Of a stretch of 41,569 nucleotides of DNA, positions 33,274 through 41,450 are shown one piece after another. A model generated the notes under the pieces. The model was given only the letters and a program-made list of their open reading frames with translations, made no database searches and was not told where the DNA came from. This DNA is from Bacteroidota bacterium (GTDB taxonomy: Bacteria > Bacteroidota > Bacteroidia > Chitinophagales > Chitinophagaceae), in contig CANHHX010000015.1 of assembly GCA_947461125.1 (NCBI GenBank), positions 1 through 41,569 of the forward strand. The letters run 5' to 3'. Positions within the stretch are counted from its first letter, which is position 1. Each line of letters opens with the position of its first letter. A program made the position numbers and the translations under genes.

Positions 33274-34428
33274 TTAAGCTAACAGAATCCCTTTTTCTTT
33301 TAGAAACGCTAATGGCAATTGATTCTTGGGTACTCCGATATGTTCCCAAAATGAGGATGTTGATTCATTGGTTATTAACCAGCTTACTATATCTTTTAAA
33401 TCCAAAAGACCTATGGTTTCCAAATTGATATAATCCTCTTTATGTTTGTTTTCCATGAATAGAGAAAATAGATCTTCCTTAATTCCAAGTTCGTTTCCTT
33501 CTTGAGCAAGTTGGGATATGTCGTCTGTACAGAAAAATGCTTTTTTAAATACAAATTTGCTGAGGTGATATAAGGGTATACCCCATAATTTTTTTCCGTT
33601 TTTCTGGATATAGAGTAAATCCTCTTCTTCTAAAAACCAATTATTGCTATATGAATCTAGATTTATGATTGCATCAAAAAGGGTAGAGGTTGGGTCAAAT
33701 AGTTTATCAATTTCAACTATTTTAAATTTCTTAAGGTAAGTACTGGATAGAACCCTTTGCACTACTAAAAGTTCATCATTTTTTGAGGTAGGAATAAAAA
33801 AAGTAGCAACTCCTTTTCCATTTTGTATGAATTCCTTGTTACGTATAAAATACGATTGTTCAATTTCTAATAAAAATTGGATGATGTCATTTATTTTTAA
33901 ATCAAGGATACGAATAGCTGCATCTGCACTATAACTGTCGTAGTCATAGGATATAGTTAGGTGGGTAGAGTAAGCATTAAGAAATAAAGCTCGTTCAGTC
34001 AAGTCGGTATCTTCATTAAGGTATTCATTGTAGCTTATCGTTAGCCCCGTATTGCGGCAGGTTAAAACCCTTGGACCAGTTTCACAAAAATCGGCTCCCT
34101 TTTTGCTAAGTAGTTGAATTCCGGCTTGAATATTATTTAAAAATTTTTGCAGAATACCATGAAAGAGAGGGTATTCTTCCGAAATAAATCCAATCTCTGT
34201 TGTACAGATGAAAACATTGTATTTGGTATTATATAGATACTGGCCATACTTAGAAGGAATATCAATTGCAGGTGCTTCGCAAAAAAAAGTTTCACGAATT
34301 AGGTCTTCGGAATTTCCACTGGGTTTATTCTCGGAAATAGTAACTTGATACCAATAAGTTTGATTAGCTGTACCAGACCGCCTTGGATCTTCCATTTTAT
34401 CTAAATTGGCTAGAGGAAGCATTCTCAA
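33274..34428 (-). CDS. Hypothetical protein, unassigned
   Basis: The 384-residue soluble protein is not recognised. It starts MRMLPLANLDKMEDPRR and has a strand-rich N-terminal half (QTYWYQVTISEN, GLTISYNEYLNED) and a more helical C-terminal half. No signal peptide, membrane segment or known catalytic motif is visible. M3 or M12 could be the true start. It is strongly AT rich compared with the flanking operons, which suggests transfer, and is the first gene of an orphan-gene unit bounded by scars. Confidence 0.6.
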   Translation of the reverse strand: MRMLPLANLDKMEDPRRSGTANQTYWYQVTISENKPSGNSEDLIRETFFCEAPAIDIPSKYGQYLYNTKYNVFICTTEIGFISEEYPLFHGILQKFLNNIQAGIQLLSKKGADFCETGPRVLTCRNTGLTISYNEYLNEDTDLTERALFLNAYSTHLTISYDYDSYSADAAIRILDLKINDIIQFLLEIEQSYFIRNKEFIQNGKGVATFFIPTSKNDELLVVQRVLSSTYLKKFKIVEIDKLFDPTSTLFDAIINLDSYSNNWFLEEEDLLYIQKNGKKLWGIPLYHLSKFVFKKAFFCTDDISQLAQEGNELGIKEDLFSLFMENKHKEDYINLETIGLLDLKDIVSWLITNESTSSFWEHIGVPKNQLPLAFLKEKGILLA

Positions 34429-34889
34429 ATATAATTATTCTTTTGTATATTGTCAGTAATGATAAGCTTTTCAAACATTACAAGAAAGGTGCTAGTATTT
34501 AAAAAGATATCTGTTTGAAAAGTCTACATGATGCATATATTATTTGGAAAAACAAGTAATTGCTAATCAGTCAGTTATTCTAATTTCTCAATTTATAAAT
34601 TAAGTGTTAGTAGAGTTCTGTATAGGACCATAGTTCAATTTGCCCTTGAAAAAAAGAAACATTTGAAGTAAATATTCCCAATTTAACTTAATAACAATTT
34701 TTTTTACCACTTGTTTTTTGAATGCTATGTAGTGATTCATTTCCTTTTATCAATTCTTAACTTTTCATTATTATTCTATAAATTAATTTAACCTAGTAAA
34801 CTGTTGTGATAAATATTTAAAGTAAAGAATATATAAAAGACACTTTAAAATATTAAATTATTCTTATATTTAATTTAAATATTCAAATT
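34429..34889. other. AT-rich gene-free gap
   Basis: This 461-bp stretch is very AT rich. I see no gene, tRNA, clear terminator or repeat related to the scars in it. It probably contains the divergent promoters of its flanking genes, but no box can be placed with confidence. Confidence 0.6.
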
Positions 34890-35258
34890 ATGTTAATACT
34901 AATAGACAACTCAGAAATTTTATTAAAAAGAATGAAAATAAATGGATGGAAACAAAACGGTGGTTACGCAATTAGAGGAAATCCTAGAGTACTTGAAAAA
35001 GGTAATGATAGGTTGATAGTTGTGAAGCCAATTAGAATTGATCCTTTCAAAGTTTTAAAAGATGAAATAGATAAATTTTTTGAATCATTAAAAAGAATTA
35101 TTGGAAAGTTAAAATCATTAGGAAAAAGTATAAGTGGGGTTTATTTACCAGGAGGTGGAACAATTCCTTTGCCAAAATGGTTTAGCGATTATTGTAAAGA
35201 AAACGGCGTTGACATTCTTATATACAATGATGAAAATGTATTGAAAATTTATAAGTAA
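34890..35258 (+). CDS. Hypothetical protein, unassigned
   Basis: The 122-residue basic protein is not recognised. It has a lysine-rich amphipathic helix (about 50-75: FKVLKDEIDKFFESLKRII) and a conserved-looking SGVYLPGGGTIPLPKWFSD segment followed by a short DILIYND strand. No signal peptide or membrane segment. Codon use is very AT biased. It stands alone in an AT-rich unit; a nuclease-like or toxin-like fold is possible but not supported by a motif. Confidence 0.5.
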   Translation: MLILIDNSEILLKRMKINGWKQNGGYAIRGNPRVLEKGNDRLIVVKPIRIDPFKVLKDEIDKFFESLKRIIGKLKSLGKSISGVYLPGGGTIPLPKWFSDYCKENGVDILIYNDENVLKIYK

Positions 35259-35563
35259 TTATTCGAACATTTATTAAAAAAATTTTATTTGTTTTCATTC
35301 GTTTTGTCAATTTTCTTAATTGAGCTTCTTTATGAATAAAATTTTATATTAAAGTTTACTATGAAAATGATTATCATGATGATGAAATAAAGAAATAAAT
35401 CAAGATAATATATTTTGAATAATTTTTCTATCTAACTAAAAATGCTTGATTTCCATTCCAAGAATTGCATATTAGGGAAAAAGATGATTAAAAAGAAAAT
35501 AACCTTTTTTAACAAAAAGCATTAATAAATTTGAATACAAATAATACATAAAAATTAAACTAA
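35259..35563. other. AT-rich gene-free gap
   Basis: This 305-bp stretch between two orphan genes is very AT rich. I see no gene, structured RNA or repeat in it. Confidence 0.55.
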
Positions 35564-36100
35564 ATGACAACTATTCAACCTTTTGTTGAAAAATATCTAA
35601 TTGTTAATGGATACATGGGTGCAACAAGTAAAGTAATTGCAGCCGAAAATTATCCAAGTTATCCAAGCCTCACTACCTACTTTTATAGAAGCATTTCAGG
35701 CACACCTTTTGCCGGAAATAATCCATTTTTTGATGAAATAATTAATGGGTTGAGAATTACGAGAGGAGTAACTGAGCATGATACAATGATTAATTTTCTA
35801 AATAAAGGCTACAGATTGATTGATTGTTATGACCATAGTATGACTCCATATACCCCAGCTTTAATTTTGGACGACTTAATCACACTTAATGCTGATAAAA
35901 TAATTTTTTTAGATGACGACAATATTGAAACTATAAAAAGAATTTCAAATTATCTACACCTTCAGCCAAATAATCATATACTCAGTAAGATAATTCCAGA
36001 TTTAACAAGGGCGAAGTTAGTCTATCCCTTTCCAAGTTACGGAAACAAGGCACGTTTTAAAAAAAGTATTGACTTCGCTCTTGATAATGGACTATTTTAA
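35564..36100 (+). CDS. Hypothetical protein, unassigned
   Basis: The 178-residue soluble protein is not recognised. It contains TPFAGNNPFFDEI near residue 50, RLIDCYDHSMTP near 90, KIIFLDDDNIETIKRI and VYPFPSYGNKARF near the end. The order of a GxNPF-like turn and a late PFPSYGN turn faintly recalls uracil-DNA-glycosylase-like folds, but this is weak and should not be used as a function. It is AT rich and lies in the unit bounded by the scars at 33014 and 36282. Confidence 0.5.
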   Translation: MTTIQPFVEKYLIVNGYMGATSKVIAAENYPSYPSLTTYFYRSISGTPFAGNNPFFDEIINGLRITRGVTEHDTMINFLNKGYRLIDCYDHSMTPYTPALILDDLITLNADKIIFLDDDNIETIKRISNYLHLQPNNHILSKIIPDLTRAKLVYPFPSYGNKARFKKSIDFALDNGLF

Positions 36101-36281
36101 AAATCAGTATAAGTTTTCCTTTAATTTTTTCACAAAAATTTAGGAAGTGAAAACTATTTATTTATTTTTTGGCTAACAATAGACTCCACAGTATAGGTTC
36201 ATAAAGTAAACTGGGGTAATCCAAAAACTGGAAACCCAGGGGTTCAGACTTTTATTATCATAGTATGAACATATGTGGAAT

Positions 36282-36332
36282 TTCCTTAAATCCCTCCACA
36301 TTTGGTTAGAATGAAGTTCAATACTGGCTACA
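36282..36332 (+). repeat. Degenerate right-end scar, copy 3
   Basis: TTCCTTAAATCCCTCCACAT... ending in ACTGGCTACA matches the scars at 31316 and 33014. It is the last copy seen and marks the right limit of the repeated structure. Confidence 0.7.
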
Positions 36333-36335
36333 GTG

Positions 36336-36351
36336 TTATTCTTGAGAATAA
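36336..36351. other. Short hairpin after the third scar
   Basis: TTATTCT (36336-36342) and AGAATAA (36345-36351) form a 7-bp inverted repeat, a shortened version of the long hairpin at 32155-32191 in the same relative position. Confidence 0.55.
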
Positions 36352-36363
36352 TATAGGAGCTAT

Positions 36364-36392
36364 AAAAAGCAGGTATTAATGGCCTGCTTTTT
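36364..36392. terminator. Terminator of the fourth post-tRNA flank
   Basis: A perfect 10-bp inverted repeat (36364-36373 with 36383-36392) ends in a T-run, and the loop and stem resemble the terminator at 33230. Confidence 0.85.
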
Positions 36393-36526
36393 TGGGCAGA
36401 AGGGATTTACGTGATTAATATTTAATTTTTCTCCAAATACTCGAACCTTCTCCCTTCTGTTTCAATAGCTGTTAAAACACTATGGACAAGTTATTTTTTC
36501 AAAATTATATGTGATTAAATTGACCC

Positions 36527-37786
36527 TCAATCTCGATCCTCTATTTGTATAGATTTATCTGAATAAAAAAGAGTTAAATATGATATATCCACAATGCCAC
36601 GATTATCTTTACCTTCATAATGTAAATATCCACCATTGAAATTCAATAGCTTTTTATAGCTCAAATCCAATGGAATATTAGTAATGCATTTAATAAGTCT
36701 AGCTGAAATATCATCAGATCCATTTTGATAATCAAAATATCCACTTGAATAATTAATATCTAAATTATTTGGTGCAGGTTCTACAAATTTATAACGATCA
36801 TTTAAAACTTGTAAAGAACCCAAGACTATTGATTGATCTATACGTCCTATCTCAAAAAATCCAAAAAAACCGTTTATTATGCTGCCCTTTGCACCCTTTC
36901 GAGGTATTAAAGTGCTACTATCTCTTTTATCATATGTGATAATGCTAGTAGTCGCTAGACATGAGGTTATATATTTTGTATTTCTAAGTTTTTCGTATTC
37001 ATCTTCATGTTCATAATGTACCACTTTAGTTGTTTTGTCATCATTCATTGGTTCTAGATACATAAAACTCACTGAAACAACTTTGCCGGATTCTTCGTAT
37101 TCACCATAGTGGTAGGTTTCACCTACTTGATCTTTATCTAGCCTGGCATCCTTAAATCTATTTCCTTTGTAGTTAGTCTCTTTTGATCTCAACAACAAAA
37201 ATATCGGAATATTTTTTAAAACACTTTGTTTAAAATAATAAGGTAGAGTCTTGTCCTTTTTTATTAAATTCAAGATAGCACTATCAATCTTAAATTTCAC
37301 GGGAATAATTCTCACCTCATCATCCCAACCAGTATACATTGTTCTAAAAATTTCTCCCGATTTTTTTGTAAGAATGTTCAAGTCGTTATTCTGATGAACA
37401 AGTTTGTTGAACTTATTATAACTTAAAGAAGACCTAGAAGTATCATCATAATCAACAAACCGTATTACTTCATCTGTGCCATTCGATAAATGGTTATTTA
37501 TTACAAAGCCTTCATCTGTACCAAATGATTGTCCGTAACAACTAGATCTAAATAATGAGTCAAAAAAATTATTTATATATACTTTATACGAATCTGAAAT
37601 GTATACAGAATCAGGTTGATTAAAAATATTCAATTTCAAATTCTCAATTGAATCACGTCTATTTTTTGCTGAAAGTTCTATTTCGGCTAAAATTTTATCC
37701 GTTTCATCAGATAATTTTTCTTGTTCGGAAGCTCCACAAGAAAAAAGCAGAAATAAAAAAATTATTTTGTAAGCTTTGATCTTCAT
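36527..37786 (-). CDS. Hypothetical lipoprotein
   Basis: The 419-residue protein has a lipoprotein signal (MKIKAYKIIFLFLLFSCGAS, lipid cysteine C17), a helical linker rich in E and K (about 20-60) and a long strand-rich region with no family I recognise. It lies 10 bp after the small lipoprotein gene at 37797 in the same direction, so the two form an operon. The likely location is the periplasmic face of a membrane. Confidence 0.7.
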   Translation of the reverse strand: MKIKAYKIIFLFLLFSCGASEQEKLSDETDKILAEIELSAKNRRDSIENLKLNIFNQPDSVYISDSYKVYINNFFDSLFRSSCYGQSFGTDEGFVINNHLSNGTDEVIRFVDYDDTSRSSLSYNKFNKLVHQNNDLNILTKKSGEIFRTMYTGWDDEVRIIPVKFKIDSAILNLIKKDKTLPYYFKQSVLKNIPIFLLLRSKETNYKGNRFKDARLDKDQVGETYHYGEYEESGKVVSVSFMYLEPMNDDKTTKVVHYEHEDEYEKLRNTKYITSCLATTSIITYDKRDSSTLIPRKGAKGSIINGFFGFFEIGRIDQSIVLGSLQVLNDRYKFVEPAPNNLDINYSSGYFDYQNGSDDISARLIKCITNIPLDLSYKKLLNFNGGYLHYEGKDNRGIVDISYLTLFYSDKSIQIEDRD

Positions 37787-37796
37787 TTTTATTATT

Positions 37797-38147
37797 TTAC
37801 TTTATTTTATATGATCCGAATTCATTTGTTAACAATTCAATACAACCATTTGATTCTCTATTAATATTAAGGGTCACGTCTGTTCCTCCGAAATTTAATA
37901 CAATTAACTCTCCTTGAATCGAATAAACTCCTTCTTGTCTATTGTCCTTTTTATACTCGCCTTCACCAATTTTCGACATTGAAAGTAGAGTTACGTTATT
38001 GCCACTAAACTCATAACTTGTTACATATGAGTATCGATTACCGTAAGTACCACCTACAAAAGTTTTACCAGATAGTGTTTTACAATTGCTTGAACATGAG
38101 ATTAAAAATATAGATATGAAAATGAAGAGTTTTAATAGTTTTAACAT
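37797..38147 (-). CDS. Small hypothetical lipoprotein
   Basis: The 116-residue protein has a lipoprotein signal (MLKLLKLFIFISIFLISCSS, lipid cysteine C18) and a small strand-rich domain (VGGTYGNRYSYVTSYEFSGN, GVYSIQGELIVLNFGGTD) resembling lipocalin-like or META-like small lipoproteins of Bacteroidota. The function is unknown. It is the first gene of a two-gene operon. Confidence 0.65.
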   Translation of the reverse strand: MLKLLKLFIFISIFLISCSSNCKTLSGKTFVGGTYGNRYSYVTSYEFSGNNVTLLSMSKIGEGEYKKDNRQEGVYSIQGELIVLNFGGTDVTLNINRESNGCIELLTNEFGSYKIK

Positions 38148-38271
38148 TGGATATATATTAATTGTTTTAAATAATAAAAATACAATATACGATTAGAAAT
38201 CCCAATTTTTTTCCTCATACAAATTCATCGTAAAAATGGTTAAATATTTGGCAAAAAATTTGAGACCCCCA

Positions 38272-38694
38272 TCACTCCACAAACACATTATAAATCCCGG
38301 TATCATTCCTCCTAATTTTCCTGGATTTAAATCCAATATTCTTATCATTTACAAGCTCTACCAGGCAAAACTCAGTCCAGTCTTTAGGTATAGCCGGAAA
38401 TATCAGTGTAAACCGTTTAACCTGTCCTTGCTGGGCAAAATGAAACTTATGAGGTGCAACGGGTATATTAACGGCCTGTATCATTTCTATGTCATCTAAA
38501 AACTTACCCGATCCTGATAGGTAGGTAGTAGGCCAAATGTTAATCCATCCGCCGTTTATGTATTTGTTTTTGGCTGCGTAAACGCAGTGTAGGTAGGTAT
38601 ATCCTGATTCGTTTGCATTAGCCGTAAGGTTTTTAATTAATAGGTTGCTAATGGGTTCAATGAGGTTAACGTTACTAGGCTTATGTTTTTCCAT
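38272..38694 (-). CDS. Hypothetical protein, beta-rich
   Basis: The 140-residue protein starts at ATG 38694 (MEKHKPSNVNLIEPISNLL), chosen over an upstream ATG at 38736 because the added residues look untranslated. It is strand rich with no signal peptide (GGWINIWPTTYLSGSG, KRFTLIFPAIPKDWTEFCLVE). I do not recognise the family. It is divergent from the gene at 38827. Confidence 0.55.
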   Translation of the reverse strand: MEKHKPSNVNLIEPISNLLIKNLTANANESGYTYLHCVYAAKNKYINGGWINIWPTTYLSGSGKFLDDIEMIQAVNIPVAPHKFHFAQQGQVKRFTLIFPAIPKDWTEFCLVELVNDKNIGFKSRKIRRNDTGIYNVFVE

Positions 38695-38826
38695 GGTATT
38701 GGTATTAAAACTCAAAACTAAAAAGGCATACCGCATTCTATTGGAGGACTTAATGTGTAGGGTATTATTATACCCCTCAAATACACGGAGGTTTGGCTAA
38801 GTATGTTTGTGTCTTAAATAGATATT

Positions 38827-39516
38827 ATGATACAAATTTTACCCGTTGCAGACATTTACAAAGAAGAGATAGTAATTGACGACAATTTTGGCCAGCGGCA
38901 GGAGGGGTGGGAAACCGTGGAGAGTGATACCGAGTCTGCCTTTTTTAAGATGGGCGGTTACATAATGGAGAACAAAACAGATGATACCTGGAACTATTAC
39001 CATAAAGAGCTACCTAATAATTTAGGCGACAACTTTATTATTAAGGCCGAGCTTGAGGTGGTAGAAAACCACAAAGGTTTTGGGCAGTATGGATTGGTGT
39101 GGGGTTTTGATGAAACGTCTAGATCTTTAAACAAGTTTGTGGTTAGCTCGGAGGAGCAGTCGTTTGTGGTGTCTAGTTTTGAGCGTAATCATAGTTTTCA
39201 AAAGCATAGGTTTAGTGATTTGTATTTTAATTACAACACAAGTGGTAAAAAGCAGTTTTTTTCTATTTTAAAACTAGAGGGGTACTATTACTTTTTTGTA
39301 AACAAGTATGACCGCCCTAATTATGTGGTGCATGCGTCGCACCTGCCTATGTTTGGTAATAGGTTTGGCTTTTATATAGAGCCAGGTCTTAAAATGGTAT
39401 GTGAGAGCATAATCGTAAAAAAGCTTTTTGTGAACCCAAAATTTGACGGTCATATTTGGATGCCAGTAGGGGAAGATTTAATGCCAGTGGGTTCGGTGCT
39501 GCTTAGAGGTAATTAG
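38827..39516 (+). CDS. Hypothetical protein, concanavalin-like beta-sandwich pattern
   Basis: The 229-residue cytoplasmic protein begins with a short linker and then a pattern seen in LamG/glucanase-like folds: DDNFGQRQEGWETVES, FFKMGGYIMENKTD, FIIKAELEVVENHKGFGQYG and FGFYIEPGLKM. The function is unknown; such domains bind carbohydrates or proteins. Its last 14 bp overlap the end of the converging WYL gene. Confidence 0.55.
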   Translation: MIQILPVADIYKEEIVIDDNFGQRQEGWETVESDTESAFFKMGGYIMENKTDDTWNYYHKELPNNLGDNFIIKAELEVVENHKGFGQYGLVWGFDETSRSLNKFVVSSEEQSFVVSSFERNHSFQKHRFSDLYFNYNTSGKKQFFSILKLEGYYYFFVNKYDRPNYVVHASHLPMFGNRFGFYIEPGLKMVCESIIVKKLFVNPKFDGHIWMPVGEDLMPVGSVLLRGN

Positions 39517-40510
39517 CATTCATAAGGCTAATGGCATTTTTGATTGTTTTTTTAAGGCTTGCTGGCTTGTTAACAATACAAAAAGATCCCATGCCTAGTA
39601 GTTTAAACGTAAACTCCTCGTTGAGTAAAACTTTGAGGCTTAATTGTATAGCGTTTGGTTTTTCTACGATCACTTTTTGAGTGCTGTGTAATGGTTCAAG
39701 TAATACTAGGTTGCTAATGGGGCTTTGTATGGTTAGTAATACTTCTTCTGGCTTGGCTTTACTTTCCATAATACCCGTGCTGTGTTGGAAAAAGGTGGAG
39801 GCGTTAAAATCAGAACGTCTCTTGTAAATAGTATCTGTTGTTTCTACACCAGACATTCTATCTAGGGCGTATGTGGTGTATTTTTCTTTTTCGGTACTCC
39901 AGCCTATTACGTACCATCTGTTGCGGTGTTCTTTAATTAAATAGGGGATCAGGCTGGTAGCACTTATTTTGTTTTTATAAATGTTGCGGTAGTTAAAAGT
40001 AATGCCCTGCTTGCTTTTGATGGCTTTATAAATGAATTCTATAAATTCCATCCCGTTGGCATGAACAGCTTTTTCAAACTGCACTACTTCGTCAATCAAT
40101 TTTTCACTTCCATCTATACCCAACGAAAACCTGGTGTTAATGCGCTCAATGGCATTTTTAAAATTGCTAAATACGGGCACTTCTTTATACTGGTATAATA
40201 GCTCGGCTGCAAATTGAAGGGCCGTCCACTCTTCTTCGTTGAGGTTAAGTTCGGAAATAGAAAAACCTACTTCACTGTATACATAACCACCCCCAAGTTT
40301 AGAATACATAATAGGGGCGCTATAGCCCTTAGGTGCTTGCTCGCGCATGGCCCTAATGTCTTTTTCTATGGTAGAAGTAGATACATCGGAACCTAGTATA
40401 GCACTGCACTTAGCCGCCAACTGCTCCAAAGTAGGATAGGGCCTACGTTTATTGGTAAGCATCTGGTCTATAATGCGGTGTCTGATAACGGCAGATTTGT
40501 TTTTGGGCAT
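39503..40510 (-). CDS. WYL-domain helix-turn-helix transcriptional regulator
   Basis: The 335-residue protein has an N-terminal winged helix (about 1-65, RIIDQMLTNKRRPYPTLEQL and STSTIEKDIRAMRE) and a WYL domain with the signature HRNRWYVIGW near residue 215, then a C-terminal extension domain of the usual kind. WYL regulators sense nucleotides or nucleic-acid ligands and control, among others, defence and DNA-damage genes. The target here is unknown. Its start lies 97 bp from the start of the divergent gene at 40607, which it may regulate. Confidence 0.88.
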   Translation of the reverse strand: MPKNKSAVIRHRIIDQMLTNKRRPYPTLEQLAAKCSAILGSDVSTSTIEKDIRAMREQAPKGYSAPIMYSKLGGGYVYSEVGFSISELNLNEEEWTALQFAAELLYQYKEVPVFSNFKNAIERINTRFSLGIDGSEKLIDEVVQFEKAVHANGMEFIEFIYKAIKSKQGITFNYRNIYKNKISATSLIPYLIKEHRNRWYVIGWSTEKEKYTTYALDRMSGVETTDTIYKRRSDFNASTFFQHSTGIMESKAKPEEVLLTIQSPISNLVLLEPLHSTQKVIVEKPNAIQLSLKVLLNEEFTFKLLGMGSFCIVNKPASLKKTIKNAISLMNANYL

Positions 40511-40606
40511 GCGGTTTGTATTTGCGCTCTCAAAATACTGAAAATAAAAGGTAAGTCCTCCAATAGAGGGTGGTTTCCCATTCTATTTTTACTTAAATAT
40601 TTAAAT

Positions 40607-41431
40607 ATGGAAAACACCGTAACGCCCAAATTTATCATTGATTTGTTCCAAGAAAATACTTTTACCCTAGATGATGTAAATGACGGACTATTTGCCCGCA
40701 CCTATGGGTTTGATTTAATAGAAGTTAAGCGCAATAGGTTTGATTGTAGGCAATCAATTACCAAGGCCCCTTGGGTGTTTAATGGTGAACTTGGGTGGGG
40801 CGGTAGCCTTGGAGAACAATTTCCGAACAGATGGGATATAACCTATGATGCAACTCTAATTTGCCATAGGTTCACTTTTGTAGATTATATTTTTTATGAG
40901 GTTAAAATAATTGATACTCAGGAGCAGCAGCAATTGATAGAAGATAAATTATTAGAGGATCAAGAAAAGGCGATTCGTCAAAAAGTATTGGATGATTTAA
41001 CACCGGTATTGGTGCATCAGATGATGCCATTTAACCAGGTGTATAGTGGCGTTTTAGAAACTAAGTATGGCGTTCATTTAAAGCAAATACAAAGGGGGAT
41101 GCACATGCATATGAAATACAAACCGCGTTATGGAAATGTTGGTTGGATGTCAAATCAAGTATTGTGCTGGGGATCTAGTACTGGTTGGGATATTACCAGA
41201 GATGGAAAAATTGCCTGTTGCCGCATCAATTATGACGACTATGTAAATTTTGAAATAGAAATAATGAGTCCGGAGCAAATTGCTGAATATAAAGCTAAAA
41301 TGGATTCAAATACTATTGCTAAGCTCTCTATCGAAGAACGTTTAATTAACTTAGATAATCTTAATAGCAAAGGATTGTTATCGGCAGATGAGTATGTACA
41401 AAAGCGTGCTTTGATATTGCGTGAGGTTTAA
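40607..41431 (+). CDS. Hypothetical protein with internal duplication and SHOCT-like C-terminus
   Basis: The 274-residue protein starts at ATG 40607 (MENTVTPKFIIDLF). Two copies of a domain are visible: about 15-100 (GWGGS..WDITYD, FTFVDYIFYEVKII) and about 140-225 (CWGSSTGWDITRDG, INYDDYVNFEIEIM), separated by a charged helix. The last 35 residues (IEERLINLDNLNSKGLLSAD) resemble a SHOCT helix, often found at the ends of regulatory or membrane-associated proteins. No signal peptide. The function is unknown. It is divergent from the WYL regulator. Confidence 0.6.
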   Translation: MENTVTPKFIIDLFQENTFTLDDVNDGLFARTYGFDLIEVKRNRFDCRQSITKAPWVFNGELGWGGSLGEQFPNRWDITYDATLICHRFTFVDYIFYEVKIIDTQEQQQLIEDKLLEDQEKAIRQKVLDDLTPVLVHQMMPFNQVYSGVLETKYGVHLKQIQRGMHMHMKYKPRYGNVGWMSNQVLCWGSSTGWDITRDGKIACCRINYDDYVNFEIEIMSPEQIAEYKAKMDSNTIAKLSIEERLINLDNLNSKGLLSADEYVQKRALILREV

Positions 41432-41450
41432 TTTTTTAAAAATAATAAAC

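Larger units (their letters stand above)
36101..36526. other. Gene-free region at the right end of the unit array
   Basis: This 426-bp region contains the scar 36282-36332, a short hairpin and a terminator. The rest (36101-36281 and 36393-36526) shows no gene or structure I can support. Confidence 0.75.

Noticed and set aside
34801..34830. GTGATAAATATTTA as a fourth Crp/Fnr site
   Set aside because: Only one half-site (GTGA) is present; the second half does not match TCAC and the flanking genes are unrelated to sulfur.
35564..36100. Uracil-DNA glycosylase
   Set aside because: Two loosely similar turns are not enough; catalytic motifs of that superfamily cannot be identified.
31245..36392. 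CRISPR array from the repeated hairpins and scars
   Set aside because: Repeats are few, irregularly spaced by kilobases and degenerate; there are no short regular spacers and no cas genes.
41416..41427. A GCGTGAGG like the left-end repeats
   Set aside because: It lies inside a coding sequence (the ILREV end of the SHOCT-like protein), occurs once and has no hairpin or tRNA sequence nearby.
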